Below are positions 47,201-55,881 of a stretch of 64,000 nt of DNA, piece after piece; the stretch's first letter is position 1, and each line of letters opens with the position of its first letter. This DNA comes from an uncultured Winogradskyella sp. (GTDB lineage: Bacteria > Bacteroidota > Bacteroidia > Flavobacteriales > Flavobacteriaceae), in assembly GCF_947496485.1 (NCBI RefSeq), contig NZ_CANMCZ010000003.1:62001-126000 (forward strand), written 5' to 3'. Both the position numbers and the translations under genes were made by a program. Under the pieces are notes generated by a model. The model did no database searches and had not been told where the DNA came from. It saw nothing but the letters and a program-made list of their open reading frames with translations.

Positions 47201-49452
47201 TTGCTTCACCTATCGAGGCATTAGCACTTACAATTTCTGAAACTTCAAACGTAACTTGTAATGATAATGAAGGTACTATTTCGGCTGTTGCTTCAGGTGG
47301 CTGGGGAAGTTTTGAATACGAATTAACTGGTGATGCCATTGTTGGGTACTCTTCAGAAAACACATTCACAGGCTTATCTGCTGGATCTTATACTGTCAAT
47401 GTAAGAGATGCTGGTGGGTGTATTGTTTCAGAAACTATAACTCTTGATGCACCAACACCTATTAATGCAACATTTGCAGCTAATATGACTACACTGGCCT
47501 GTTTTGGAGATCAAAACGCAAATATTACAGTAAGTAATGTTACTGGTGGACAAGGAAGCAACTATAGCTATACTTTAAATACAATTTCACCAATTGCAAG
47601 TTCTTCTGGACCTCAGCTATCTAATGTTTTTCAAAACTTGGGAGCTGGGACATATTCGGTTATCATCAAAGATGGTTATGATTGTGAATTTTTATCTTTA
47701 GATATTATCATTAGTGAACCAACACCAATAGAAGTGAGTTTAGTAAAAGCAACAGCTCAAACCTGCTTAAACGAATCTACATTAACACTTAGTGCAACTG
47801 GTGGAACCGGTTCCTATACCTATAGTGACGATCCTAGTTTTTCAAATATACTAGGTACATTTTCATCCTCTACTACATTCTCTGTTCCAAATGGTACTTA
47901 CTCTTATTATGTCAGAGATACCAATGGTTGTATAACTAATGCTTCTAACGAAATAACCATAGAGCCATTACCAGAATTAACAGTGACTCTTGAGACTTCA
48001 AATCTTTATATCAATTGTTCTGGAGATAACAATGGTTCTATATCCGCATCAGCATTAGGTGGACTGGGAGACTATATTTACACCTTACAGGATGGATCTG
48101 GCAGCACTATTACTGCAACGCAAGATAGTCCTGGATATTTTACAGAATTATTCGCTGGTGACTATATTGTACTTGTAGAAAGTGGAGATTGTAGTATTAC
48201 CTCAGCACCAATTAGTATTACGGAGCCATCGGCACCTTTAGATGCTGCAATAGTAGTTAACAACGTCACATGTAGTAGTCAAAATAACGGTTCTGTTGAA
48301 ATTACCACAACAGGCGGAACAGGGAATATAAGATATGCGATATCACCACAGTTAAATCAATTCTTTGAAACTAATGTTTTTGAAAATTTAGCACCTGGTA
48401 ACTATGAGTTAATTGTTCAGGATGAACTCGGGTGTTTTTTAACTTTCGATTTCATCGTTTCTGAACCAGAGCTTGTTATTATTAGTATTATTTCAGATTC
48501 AATTTTTCCAGAGGTATGTGCAGGTGATCAGAATGGTGAATTTAGTATTGCTATTTCAGGCGGTACCCTCCCGTATAGTGTAAGTTTAGATGACTACAAT
48601 GGTATTTACACTACAGGAACTGCAACACAAACAGAATTTGATTTCACAAATTTAGCAGGTGGTGACCATATTGTCTATATAAGGGACGCTGAAGGTTGTG
48701 AATCTGAATGGAATATTACATTCCCTGAATCTGTTAGTATCAATCCTGAAGTTATAGTTGAAACAGCTTGTGATGATAACAATAGCATAAGTATTGTGAC
48801 TGTGAGTGTAGATGATTCTATTACAGATCTTTCTGATTTAGATTATTCACTTGATGGCGGACCATACCAAGCTAGTAATGTGTTCAATAATATTCCTATT
48901 GGTACAGATCATTATATAGAAGTAAGACATACTAATGGCTGTATTCAAATTACCGACTTCTTTGATATTGGAAGTTATGATACTGTAACACTTTCTCTTG
49001 CAAATGGCGATCTTAATGAAATTATAGCCAATGCTTCTGGTGGAACAGGTGATTATAAGTACACAATGGATGGAGAGGATTACGGCAATGAAAATAATTT
49101 TATTATAACTGAATCTGGTATTCATACAGTCACAGTAACAGATAGTAGTGGCTGTTTTGCTACGGCTCAAATTGAGTTGGAGTTTATAGATATCTGTATT
49201 CCTAATTGGTTTACTCCAAATGGAGATGGCGAATACGACACGTGGGCACCAGGATGTACTGAAAACTATCCTAACCTTACATTCGATATTTTTGATAGAT
49301 ACGGTCGCAAAGTCGCCAGTTATCGTGTTGGTGGAACTTGGGATGGCAGATATAACGGTCAAGAATTACCTACTGGAGATTACTGGTACGTTGTTAAAAC
49401 CAATGACACCATAGACAGGGAATTTGTCGGACACTTTACTTTATACAGATAA
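41221..49452 (+). CDS. Giant SprB-repeat surface protein with T9SS type B sorting domain
   Basis: About 2,743 residues from the ATG at 41221, which gives a compact signal peptide (KKGIILTVFLLLLSILGYAQ); ATG 41194 and TTG 41164 are in-frame alternatives. Order: N-terminal beta domain; a DUF11-type domain (VEDEFGNEINGDTVILGQNLFYEISYQNTG); an Ig-like domain (SYSWSNSPTGSPI); then about 22 SprB-type repeats of 75-110 residues, each with a Cys early (VTCFGDNSG, ITCTGSADG) and later a GTYTVxVxDxxGC turn; and a C-terminal gliding-associated T9SS type B domain (IPNWFTPNGDGEYDTW, FDIFDRYGRKV, LPTGDYWYVV, GHFTLYR). It should cross the outer membrane by T9SS and sit on the surface as an adhesin. No SprF/PorP gene is adjacent. 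The repeats are diverged at DNA level. Confidence 0.93.
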   Translation: MQTINYKKGIILTVFLLLLSILGYAQTYEPFTIRKQIETKGSMMVIGNNILGKDNLPGNDNSIDNQDISMQYIDIDGDPTTFNSSSADIVLPLHDDGSSTTCYGVAYAGLYWGSILQDGDRTGISNVKFKLPSSTSYLDITGELIYDAIANPIISENGEPGNTPYAAYADVTDLLNGLTDIEGTYSVANVISSQGTNFSTGLSAGWTLIVIYEDQALHMKSFTTFDGFSHIYNDHYEEIPVSGFTTPPAGHIDLQFAYAVLDGDKNNRATKLEINNKEVTTPLRPANKFFGAVIENNNGIVLPRNPLGTNTLGYDTGYLEVLNSEPEYVRHSDTSASFTLQVARGQADPLFSFFSAFAVDIISPEITLVKIVEDEFGNEINGDTVILGQNLFYEISYQNTGNEDVTNFTITDVLPDNVIFDPATDFDLSNSGGATLQSYDPATNTIVFSIPDESVEFGDPEFVIRIAVQVVLNCYDLSQACSNEISNQAFGDYEGALSGIAINDEGSYTKEECFGVPQPTNFLVDISNCNFERDEVLCGTSIDIEAADGYDSYSWSNSPTGSPIIGTNQIYTATEPGTYYVTNTTDTNCISIEEIINVVLYGETQTNPIIPFADEVVICPNDGKPLPNIFLCGANDTRTILTGISDAASIIWEQLDENSCPAVSNSECANENDTCNWNQIATGPDYIANTAGQFRLVINYPGGCFSIFYFNVYQNLLNPTAVAQDIICDTSGQITVNGVPSGYEYSIDGTNYQPSPIFAVNSAGYYIIYIRQIGVDTNPCIFETPNVHVQERNFTVTTTITQPDCHGEFGSINLAVNNALPQYYFSIYQGSTLVNNVGPTNSSNYEFNALNAGIYTINASTDDGCIYTETIEIIEPPLLSVTAAITVPLTCDNGEITIYPEGGTPPYFYYINSTSDFQTFPEYEVTAAGTYNITVVDTNNCSASTSIIVDGIPEPEFTISTNTILCGEPGDTGTLTVNVTNAYGSSIQYSIDNGATFLNSNVFNGLTAGDYTVILQYSIGNSVCLTDPQTDTITANAAISGTAELTTPYSCLNLGTITVTSVSGGDAPYDYSIDGINFQTSNTFSDLDQGSYTIIIRDDNDCTSITNDIVIDVLDPPTDLEFDSSTVTCPTNTANITITSTTGGTGNLEYQIIAPSTAVTSYQFSTLFSGLEPGTYTFQVKDENDCTYSESYTIDPIPTPTLNVVLTEILDCSASPDAIFTGTITGTAPYTYAVSFNGGSYTDLGTTGTPFTYTTSNNGTYQFQITDANGCIAESSELILQPLSPPALSLVAESQSILCNGDSNGAIEITIDTSVGTPPFEINVTNDTTSTDFGMQTSGLPAGTYTVTLTDSKSCTATETITINEPNPIIVDYDAVDITCDSGGASQGSVIVNSVAGGTAPYNYFVTGTNGYSNSELNTTGSTSVSFDVVDFGLYQINIVDANGCSLLIQDVLVASPPTDLDIDVSSIVDCVTGGEAVVSIGSTLVSTGPFFFSIYQGPTSIYPNPLGSWIPEDSPGSQSATFTGLTPGVIYTFIVYDQSTNCSYYEPATTPIPTNSTLTATALTSNNITCTGSADGNVSFVINNGSSNSIDVSYEIFDSLSFTSTGIIGTGTIPANGTLNVSDLGPLAFGNYFVNIIETFGANAGCGIITETFNITESAIPLDLFVSVDQSANCSPTSGVVSAIAQNGTAPYQYQISTSATAPTASDTNWTFDSVFNVDAGDYYVYTIDAYGCIISSPLTIVPTDPIPVISAVVNNQCTATEGNYEIDVTLDTAGVPPYSYSIDGGVLQIMTAPFTIPNLFSGVHTIEIQDASGCGNLISVDIVAPLFTTPEATVIPTCNNDDGEITLTTTGGSGTFNYSISPNPASISLSSNVFSGVPSGLYNITVTDIVTSCTKEVTISLPEATIPSFILTPTEVTCFGDNSGSLDIDITNYTGTYTYEVFDSSNTSVTGLVNAITSSNPQTVTGIEAGTFTVVITETEIPFCSNTSDVVIASPIEALALTISETSNVTCNDNEGTISAVASGGWGSFEYELTGDAIVGYSSENTFTGLSAGSYTVNVRDAGGCIVSETITLDAPTPINATFAANMTTLACFGDQNANITVSNVTGGQGSNYSYTLNTISPIASSSGPQLSNVFQNLGAGTYSVIIKDGYDCEFLSLDIIISEPTPIEVSLVKATAQTCLNESTLTLSATGGTGSYTYSDDPSFSNILGTFSSSTTFSVPNGTYSYYVRDTNGCITNASNEITIEPLPELTVTLETSNLYINCSGDNNGSISASALGGLGDYIYTLQDGSGSTITATQDSPGYFTELFAGDYIVLVESGDCSITSAPISITEPSAPLDAAIVVNNVTCSSQNNGSVEITTTGGTGNIRYAISPQLNQFFETNVFENLAPGNYELIVQDELGCFLTFDFIVSEPELVIISIISDSIFPEVCAGDQNGEFSIAISGGTLPYSVSLDDYNGIYTTGTATQTEFDFTNLAGGDHIVYIRDAEGCESEWNITFPESVSINPEVIVETACDDNNSISIVTVSVDDSITDLSDLDYSLDGGPYQASNVFNNIPIGTDHYIEVRHTNGCIQITDFFDIGSYDTVTLSLANGDLNEIIANASGGTGDYKYTMDGEDYGNENNFIITESGIHTVTVTDSSGCFATAQIELEFIDICIPNWFTPNGDGEYDTWAPGCTENYPNLTFDIFDRYGRKVASYRVGGTWDGRYNGQELPTGDYWYVVKTNDTIDREFVGHFTLYR

Positions 49453-49550
49453 GGTTAGAAGTCTATTTAATCATAAAACTTTAAAGAAAGGCAAAAGAAG
49501 TTTTTTCAGAATTGATTTATTAAAGCTAATTTTACCAAAATTAAAATTTC

Positions 49551-50000
49551 ATGGCATTTTCTTTATCAAAACTTCTTGGGTCTAAAACACCTGAAGTCAA
49601 ATCACAATCTGGTGATACAGTTGAAGCAATTATCAGAGATGTTGAAAACAGACCTTATGGAGTAGCTGAAAATAATGTCCTGTTTGCCGGATTGAATGAA
49701 TTAGGTGGTTATTTCTTTTTTCAGACTGTTATTGTTGGTCAATTACATGTGAAATCTAAGACTGGCGCATCACTCTTTTTTATAGGTAATGACCTTGAAA
49801 TGAAGCTAGACTCAGATACATTAGAATTTGAATCTGAATATTCTGATATCAAAGGGAGAAGTGTTACAAAAATTGATTTTCAGATTGAAGAAAGTGATAT
49901 TAAACAATTGGAAAATAGAAAACCTAATAGTGTTGAACTAAAACTTAAGAAACAAAATATTTTATTTACAAAATATGTGGTTTCTGATGGAGAAGAATAA
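49551..50000 (+). CDS. Hypothetical protein
   Basis: A 149-residue soluble protein without signal or membrane helix. It begins AFSLSKLLGSKTPEVKSQSGDTVEAIIRDV, continues with a beta-rich middle (YFFFQTVIVGQLHVKSKTGASLFFIGNDLEMKLDSDTLEFES) and ends EESDIKQLENRKPNSVELKLKKQNILFTKYVV. I do not recognise a family. It stands alone after the giant gene and converges on the membrane protein at 50013. Confidence 0.65.
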   Translation: MAFSLSKLLGSKTPEVKSQSGDTVEAIIRDVENRPYGVAENNVLFAGLNELGGYFFFQTVIVGQLHVKSKTGASLFFIGNDLEMKLDSDTLEFESEYSDIKGRSVTKIDFQIEESDIKQLENRKPNSVELKLKKQNILFTKYVVSDGEE

Positions 50001-50012
50001 TGCATTATAGTA

Positions 50013-50549
50013 TTAAACAATGTATTGATTATTGGCAAACTTCGATTTCAGATAATTTAGCCTTCCTGTTAAAAAATCCCTTTCAGCTCTTGAGAGTTGA
50101 TCCATCATTATCTTTATATTCAACTGATTAGAAAATACCATCACAACATAGTTAAACCCTCCAGCTGCAGAATCGCTAGAACCAGGATCATTATATTCTA
50201 CCTTTACGTGACTAAAATTTTTTGTTTTACGCTTTCTAGTATATGGCAACCAACCATATCTTATTCTTACATATTCCTCTGAAAATTGAATTTTAGTTTT
50301 GGTATGAAATACTATAGTGAGAATTATGGTGATAATAAGGAAAACGATTAAGAGAACAATAGGAACTATTTCAGATGCTCTGCTTAATAAAAACCCTATA
50401 ATTGCAATTGAACCTCCAAATAACAAAAAACGAAAAAAAGTACTTATACTCCAGCTACTTCGATAGCCTGGAACTAATAAAAGATATTCATTAGAAGCAG
50501 ATTGAATAAGTTCTATGCTAGAATCTTTTAGTTTATTAGGACTAACCAT
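50013..50549 (-). CDS. Membrane protein with PH-like domain
   Basis: A 178-residue protein with two membrane helices (about 38-60 and 65-88) followed by a beta-rich cytosolic or periplasmic domain (KTKIQFSEEYVRIRYGWLPYTRKRKTKNFSHVKVEYND) and a terminal helix (LSRAERDFLTGRLNYLKSKF). This plan resembles bacterial PH-like (bPH) membrane proteins. No specific function. 54 bp separate it from the recQ stop on the same strand. Confidence 0.62.
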   Translation of the reverse strand: MVSPNKLKDSSIELIQSASNEYLLLVPGYRSSWSISTFFRFLLFGGSIAIIGFLLSRASEIVPIVLLIVFLIITIILTIVFHTKTKIQFSEEYVRIRYGWLPYTRKRKTKNFSHVKVEYNDPGSSDSAAGGFNYVVMVFSNQLNIKIMMDQLSRAERDFLTGRLNYLKSKFANNQYIV

Positions 50550-50603
50550 CTAAACAAAAATATTTCATTAAAATTTTAGAATTATAAGGAGCAATTACAT
50601 TAT

Positions 50604-52805
50604 TTAATTAGCCACTTCACTCATAAACTTAATACGATACAAACGTAATTCTTCATCATCATACTCACCATCAAATTCTTCAATAGCGTCGTCTATTTTA
50701 TCGCTTTCAGTTTCCATAAAATAGTCATGAATTTCTTCCTGTTGATCTTCGTCTAAAATTTCATCAATCCAATAATTGATATTTAACTTAGTTCCAGAAA
50801 ATACTATAGATTCCATTTCCTTTATAAAAGCAGGCATTTCCATACCTTTAGCTGAAGCTAGCTCGTCTAACCTTAGTTTTCTATCTACATTTTGAATAAT
50901 ATAGAGCTTTAATGCAGAATTAGACCCTGTAGATTTTACAACCATATCATCTGGTCGCATAATATCATTTTCTTCAACATAATCAGCAATTAAAGCAACA
51001 AAATCTTTTCCATATTTTTTTGCTTTGCTCTCACCTACACCATGTACATTAGATAACTCTTCAATATTTACAGGATATTTTAATGCCATGTCTTCTAATG
51101 AAGGATCTTGAAAAATTACAAATGGTGGCACACCTAAACTTTTCGCATTACGTTTTCGCAAGTCTTTGAGCATTACCATTAATTTTTCGTCTGCAGCCAC
51201 ACCTCCACCCTTAGTATTGGTCACAATACCATCATTAGACTCTTCATCAAACACATGGTCTTCTGCCATCATAAATGATTGCGGATTTTTAATGAATTGT
51301 TTACCACTAGGACTTAGACGTAAAACACCATATGTTTCAATATCTTTCTTTAAATAACCAGCAACTAATACCTGACGAATTAATGCCATCCAATAGCGTT
51401 TGTCTTTATCTTTACCTACTCCAAAGAACTTTTGTGTATCTGTTTTGTGTGAAGAAATTAAAGCATTAGAATTACCAATAAGAACTTGGACTAAATCCTT
51501 AGCTTTATATTTTTCGTTGGTTTTATCTACTGTATCTAAAAGTGTTTTTACATCGTCCTTAGCTTCAACTTGCTTTTTAGGATTACGAACATTATCGTCC
51601 ATATCACCTCCCTCACCAGTTTCATTATCGAATTCTTCTCCAAAATAATGAAGTATAAACTTACGTCTTGAGACAGAAGTCTCTGCAAAAGCTACTACTT
51701 CTTGTAGCAATGCATGCCCAATTTCTTGCTCAGCGACAGGTTTACCAGACATAAATTTTTCTAGCTTTTCAATATCTTTATAAGCATAATATGCCAAACA
51801 ATGTCCTTCACCTCCATCACGACCAGCACGACCTGTTTCTTGATAATAACTTTCTATACTTTTTGGAATATCGTGATGAATTACAAAACGCACATCTGGT
51901 TTGTCAATTCCCATTCCAAAGGCAATTGTTGCCACCACAACATCTGTGTCTTCCATTAAGAACATATCTTGATGTTTCACTCTTGTTTTTGCATCTAAAC
52001 CTGCATGATAAGGCACTGCTTTAATTCCATTGACTTGAAGTGCTTGCGCTAACTCTTCAACACGTTTACGACTTAAACAGTATACAATACCAGATTTCCC
52101 TTCATTCTGTTTTATAAAACGAATAATATCAGCATCTACATTCTTTGTTTTTGGTCGTACCTCGTAATATAAGTTTGGCCTGTTAAATGAAGCTTTAAAA
52201 GTCACCGCATCAGGCATTCCTAAACTCTTCAAAATATCTTCTTGCACCTTTGGTGTTGCCGTAGCCGTTAATCCGACGATAGGTATATCGTCGCCAATGC
52301 GTTTAATAATCGTTTTAAGATTTCTGTATTCTGGTCTAAAATCGTGTCCCCATTCACTAATACAGTGCGCTTCATCAACAGCCATAAAAGAAATTTTGAC
52401 CGTTCTTAGAAACTCTACATATTCTTCTTTGGTCAACGATTCTGGAGCTACATATAGTAATTTAGTAATCCCATTGGTAATATCATCTTTAACACGCTTT
52501 ACTTCGGTTTTATTCAATGACGAATTTAAAACGTGGGCCACACCTTCGTGTTCGGATACGGCTCTTATGGCATCCACTTGATTTTTCATTAAGGCTATAA
52601 GTGGAGACACCACAATAGCTGTACCTTCTTTAATTAAAGCTGGTAGTTGATAACATAATGATTTTCCACCTCCAGTGGGCATAATAACAAACGTGTTATT
52701 TCCTTCAACAACGTTTTCTATAACTTCTTCTTGGAGACCTTTAAATCCTGAAAATCCAAAGTATTTTTTTAGTGAAGCGTGTAAGTCAATTTCTGCAATA
52801 CTCAT
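50604..52805 (-). CDS. recQ: ATP-dependent DNA helicase RecQ
   Basis: A 733-residue superfamily 2 helicase that unwinds 3'-5' and acts in recombination repair. Visible: motif 0/[30 protein letters not shown] (Walker A 42-49), DEAH box 144-147 ([18 protein letters not shown]), motif [13 protein letters not shown], motif [14 protein letters not shown], the winged-helix RQC region and an HRDC-like C-terminal part ([22 protein letters not shown]). The Zn-binding Cys cluster typical of the RQC is not obvious. Length fits Bacteroidota RecQ. Confidence 0.95.
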   Translation of the reverse strand: MSIAEIDLHASLKKYFGFSGFKGLQEEVIENVVEGNNTFVIMPTGGGKSLCYQLPALIKEGTAIVVSPLIALMKNQVDAIRAVSEHEGVAHVLNSSLNKTEVKRVKDDITNGITKLLYVAPESLTKEEYVEFLRTVKISFMAVDEAHCISEWGHDFRPEYRNLKTIIKRIGDDIPIVGLTATATPKVQEDILKSLGMPDAVTFKASFNRPNLYYEVRPKTKNVDADIIRFIKQNEGKSGIVYCLSRKRVEELAQALQVNGIKAVPYHAGLDAKTRVKHQDMFLMEDTDVVVATIAFGMGIDKPDVRFVIHHDIPKSIESYYQETGRAGRDGGEGHCLAYYAYKDIEKLEKFMSGKPVAEQEIGHALLQEVVAFAETSVSRRKFILHYFGEEFDNETGEGGDMDDNVRNPKKQVEAKDDVKTLLDTVDKTNEKYKAKDLVQVLIGNSNALISSHKTDTQKFFGVGKDKDKRYWMALIRQVLVAGYLKKDIETYGVLRLSPSGKQFIKNPQSFMMAEDHVFDEESNDGIVTNTKGGGVAADEKLMVMLKDLRKRNAKSLGVPPFVIFQDPSLEDMALKYPVNIEELSNVHGVGESKAKKYGKDFVALIADYVEENDIMRPDDMVVKSTGSNSALKLYIIQNVDRKLRLDELASAKGMEMPAFIKEMESIVFSGTKLNINYWIDEILDEDQQEEIHDYFMETESDKIDDAIEEFDGEYDDEELRLYRIKFMSEVAN

Positions 52806-52827
52806 TAATCCCTATTACTATTTTATA

Positions 52828-52835
52828 TACATTTG
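52828..52835 (+). promoter_or_regulatory. -7 element TACATTTG upstream of kdsD
   Basis: Exact match to TAnnTTTG in the divergent gap between recQ and kdsD; transcription start expected about 50 bp before the kdsD start. Confidence 0.5.
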
Positions 52836-52893
52836 CAACAAGTTTAAAGATAACAAATTCTTTATATCTAAAAAACTCAATAAAAAATAAGTT

Positions 52894-53859
52894 TTGAACA
52901 CTACGCAATCCATTTTAAACACTGCGAAAAGCACCATAAAACTAGAGAGTAAAGCCATAAATCATTTATCAGATTTATTAACTGAAGATTTTGCCAAAGC
53001 CGTAGAATTGATCTACAACTCTAAAGGGCGCGTTATTATTACTGGTATTGGTAAAAGTGCCATTATTGCTAATAAAATAGTAGCGACCTTAAACTCTACT
53101 GGTACACCTGCTATTTTTATGCATGCTGCAGATGCTATTCATGGTGATCTTGGATTAATTCTTAAAGATGATGTTGTAATCTGTATATCTAAAAGCGGAA
53201 ATACTCCAGAAATAAAAGTATTAGTACCTCTAATTAAAAATGCTAACAATAAAATGATTGCTATTACTGGCAATATTGAATCATTTTTAGGTCAGCAAGC
53301 CGATTTTATTTTGAATACTTATGTAGAACAAGAAGCATGTCCGAATAATTTAGCTCCTACAACAAGTACAACTGCACAATTGGTTATAGGAGATGCATTA
53401 GCTATTTGCTTATTGGAATTACGAGGGTTTTCAAGTAAGGATTTTGCCAAATATCATCCTGGAGGTGCACTTGGTAAACGCCTATATTTACGAGTGAATG
53501 ATTTATCCTCTCAAAATCAAAAACCACAAGTAAGTCTTGAAACCACATTAAAAGAAGTCATTGTAGAAATAACAGAAAAAATGCTTGGTGTAACTGCGGT
53601 AGTTGATAATAATAAAATTATAGGTATTATTACAGACGGTGATTTGAGGCGTATGCTGAGTAAAAGCGATGATATTACTGGTTTAAAAGCTAAAGACATA
53701 ATGAGTAAGAATCCAAGACGAATTGCTGAAGATGCTATGGCCGTTGATGCTAAAGAGGTCATGGAAGAGTTTGGTATTTCTCAATTGTTGGTAGAAAATG
53801 ATGGTAAATATTCTGGAGTGGTTCATCTTCATGATTTAATAAAAGAAGGCATTATATAA
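52894..53859 (+). CDS. kdsD: KpsF/GutQ-type arabinose-5-phosphate isomerase
   Basis: A 321-residue isomerase that makes D-arabinose 5-phosphate for Kdo synthesis in LPS. An N-terminal SIS domain (SKGRVIITGIGKSAIIANKIVATLNSTGTPAIFMHAADAIHGDLG; CISKSGNTPEIKVL) is followed by two CBS domains (about 205-320: TAVVDNNKIIGIITDGDLRR; ISQLLVENDGKYSGVVHLHDLIKEG). Starts at a TTG, the only reasonable start ahead of the conserved N-terminus. Followed by tatC with a 1-bp overlap. Confidence 0.94.
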   Translation: MNTTQSILNTAKSTIKLESKAINHLSDLLTEDFAKAVELIYNSKGRVIITGIGKSAIIANKIVATLNSTGTPAIFMHAADAIHGDLGLILKDDVVICISKSGNTPEIKVLVPLIKNANNKMIAITGNIESFLGQQADFILNTYVEQEACPNNLAPTTSTTAQLVIGDALAICLLELRGFSSKDFAKYHPGGALGKRLYLRVNDLSSQNQKPQVSLETTLKEVIVEITEKMLGVTAVVDNNKIIGIITDGDLRRMLSKSDDITGLKAKDIMSKNPRRIAEDAMAVDAKEVMEEFGISQLLVENDGKYSGVVHLHDLIKEGII

Positions 53860-54686
53860 TGGCAAAAAAGAATATTGATGAGATGTCCTTTTTAGATCAT
53901 CTAGAAGATTTAAGATGGCATTTAATACGATCTGTAGTTAGTATAGTCATAGCAGCTACTTTAGCTTTTATTTTTAAAGATTTTATCGTTGGCATTATAA
54001 TGGCGCCAAAGCACATGGACTTTCCAACTTATGTTGGGCTTTGCAAAGTATCTAAGTTCTTTGGTATGGATATGTCGTTTTGTGCCAGTGAGTTACCATT
54101 TGTAATTGAAGTTAGGTCAGTTGGTGGTCAATTTTCTGCACATATTTGGACATCTATTTATGCAGGCTTAGTCATTGCTTTCCCCTATGTACTATATCAA
54201 TTGTGGAGTTTTATAAGTCCTGGTTTACAAGATAATGAGCGTAAGAGTTCAAGAGGGTTTATTTTTATTGCATCCTTGCTTTTCTTTTTGGGTGTTGCTT
54301 TTGGGTATTATGTGATAACCCCATTATCCTTAAACTTTTTAACTAATTATACCTTTGCAGAAGAAGTCTCAAATGCTTTCGATTTAAGTTCTTATAATTC
54401 AATTGTTAGATCATCTTCTTTGGCTTCTGGTTTTGTGTTTGAGCTACCTATCATTGTCTACTTTTTAACCAAGATAGGTTTAGTAACACCAAAATTTTTG
54501 AGAAAATATAGAAAATATGCCCTTGTTATAGTTCTCATTTTATCTGCAGTGATTACTCCACCAGATATTACAAGTCAGATTATTGTAGCTATTCCAATAT
54601 TATTATTATATCAAGTAAGTATTTTTATTTCGGGTGTCGTAGTAAGAAATCAAAATCGAAAATCTTCAAGAAAAAGTAAAAAATAA
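53859..54686 (+). CDS. tatC: Sec-independent (Tat) translocase subunit TatC
   Basis: A 275-residue six-helix membrane protein of the twin-arginine translocase. The N-terminal MSFLDHLEDLRWHLIRSV and the first-loop segment up to helix 2, WTSIYAGLVIAFPYVLYQLWSFISPGLQDNERKSS, plus FVFELPIIVYFLTKIGLVTPKFLRKYRKYA and AVITPPDITSQIIVAIPILLLYQ, are diagnostic. It recognises the RR signal. tatA is not nearby. Overlaps kdsD by 1 bp. Confidence 0.97.
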   Translation: MAKKNIDEMSFLDHLEDLRWHLIRSVVSIVIAATLAFIFKDFIVGIIMAPKHMDFPTYVGLCKVSKFFGMDMSFCASELPFVIEVRSVGGQFSAHIWTSIYAGLVIAFPYVLYQLWSFISPGLQDNERKSSRGFIFIASLLFFLGVAFGYYVITPLSLNFLTNYTFAEEVSNAFDLSSYNSIVRSSSLASGFVFELPIIVYFLTKIGLVTPKFLRKYRKYALVIVLILSAVITPPDITSQIIVAIPILLLYQVSIFISGVVVRNQNRKSSRKSKK

Positions 54687-54704
54687 AAAGTTAAGTCTTA
54701 ATCT

Positions 54705-55067
54705 ATGTCAGATACAGTACAAGAATTCAATGATTACCGTGCTAAAATGAATGATAAAATTTTAGCTGATAATAATAAAATTATAAAGCGCATTTTTAAT
54801 CTAGACACGAATGCTTTTAAAGAAGGAGAGGGAGTTTTAGATAAAAAAACTAAAGAGCTATTAGGTTTGGTGGCTTCGACTGTATTACGTTGCGATGATT
54901 GCGTAAAATATCATTTAGAATCTTCTTATAAAGAAGGCTTATCTAAAGAAGAAGTTAGCGAAGCTTTATGCATAGCTACCTTAGTTGGTGGTACTATCGT
55001 AATTCCGCATTTAAGACGCGCTCACGAATATTGGGAAGCTTTAGAGGAACACTATTCGCAAGGTTAA
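54705..55067 (+). CDS. Carboxymuconolactone decarboxylase family (AhpD-like) protein
   Basis: A 120-residue all-helical protein of the CMD/AhpD family. The redox-type CxxC appears as LRCDDCVKYHLESSYKEGLSKEEVSEAL (about residues 65-90), with the proton-relay His two positions after the second Cys region, suggesting a peroxidase-like or thiol oxidoreductase role rather than decarboxylase. It sits 18 bp after tatC. Confidence 0.9.
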   Translation: MSDTVQEFNDYRAKMNDKILADNNKIIKRIFNLDTNAFKEGEGVLDKKTKELLGLVASTVLRCDDCVKYHLESSYKEGLSKEEVSEALCIATLVGGTIVIPHLRRAHEYWEALEEHYSQG

Positions 55068-55140
55068 ACTTTTAATAAATGACCGCCAAAGCGAATAGAA
55101 TCTATATGATTTTATTAAATTGAGCGTTCTTAGAAAAAAT

Positions 55141-55881
55141 ATGAAGTTACGAGCAGAACATTTAATGAAGGCCTATAGTGGTCGAAAAGTAGTAAAGGAT
55201 GTTTCCTTAGAAGTTAACCAAGGAGAAATTGTTGGTTTACTTGGACCTAATGGTGCTGGTAAAACCACATCGTTTTATATGATTGTTGGCATTATTAAAC
55301 CTAACGGTGGAAATATCTTTTTAGACGACACCAACATCACTAAATATCCTATGTACAAACGTGCTCAAAACGGTATTGGTTATTTGGCACAAGAAGCCTC
55401 TGTATTTAGAAAATTGAGTATTGAAGATAATATTCTGAGTGTTTTACAACTCACCAAATTAAGTAAAAAAGAACAGGAAGACAAAATGGAGTCTCTTATT
55501 GAAGAATTTGGTTTAGGGCATATCAGAACCAATAGAGGTGATTTATTATCTGGTGGAGAACGACGACGAACCGAAATTGCTCGTGCTTTAGCAACAGACC
55601 CTAATTTTATACTTTTAGATGAACCATTTGCAGGTGTTGATCCTGTGGCTGTAGAAGACATTCAGCGAATTATTGCTAAACTCACTAAAAAGAATATTGG
55701 TATTTTAATTACTGACCATAACGTACAAGAAACTTTAGCGATTACGGATAGAACCTATTTAATGTTTGAAGGTAACATTCTTAAAGCTGGGAAACCTGAA
55801 GAATTAGCTAGTGACGCAATGGTTCGTAAGGTTTATTTAGGTCAGAATTTTGAGCTTCGTAAGAAGAAATTGGAGTTTTAA
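55141..55881 (+). CDS. lptB: LPS export ABC transporter ATPase
   Basis: A 246-residue ABC ATPase of the Lpt LPS transport bridge. Walker [11 protein letters not shown]-loop [14 protein letters not shown] (typical LptB spacing), signature [17 protein letters not shown], Walker [21 protein letters not shown] and H-loop ITDHNVQET are visible. The ATG at 55141 gives the standard start [20 protein letters not shown]; an upstream TTG at 55120 would add seven residues. LptF/G/C are not in the window. Its 3' end overlaps the convergent gene by 4 bp. Confidence 0.96.
   Translation: MKLRAEHLMKAYSGRKVVKDVSLEVNQGEIVGLLGPNGAGKTTSFYMIVGIIKPNGGNIFLDDTNITKYPMYKRAQNGIGYLAQEASVFRKLSIEDNILSVLQLTKLSKKEQEDKMESLIEEFGLGHIRTNRGDLLSGGERRRTEIARALATDPNFILLDEPFAGVDPVAVEDIQRIIAKLTKKNIGILITDHNVQETLAITDRTYLMFEGNILKAGKPEELASDAMVRKVYLGQNFELRKKKLEF

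Noticed and set aside
46217-47369. Several antisense or alternative-frame ORFs of 70 to 110 codons inside the giant gene
   Set aside because: They are shadows of the repetitive, low-complexity coding frame; no signal peptide, domain or leader supports them.
43380-49190. Repeat array as a possible CRISPR or DNA satellite
   Set aside because: The repeats are recognisable only at protein level, vary in length (about 75 to 110 residues) and lie in one open frame.
49475-49504. Weak hairpin AAAACTT / AAGTTTT with T run after the giant gene
   Set aside because: The stem is short and AT-only with a long loop; too weak to call a terminator.
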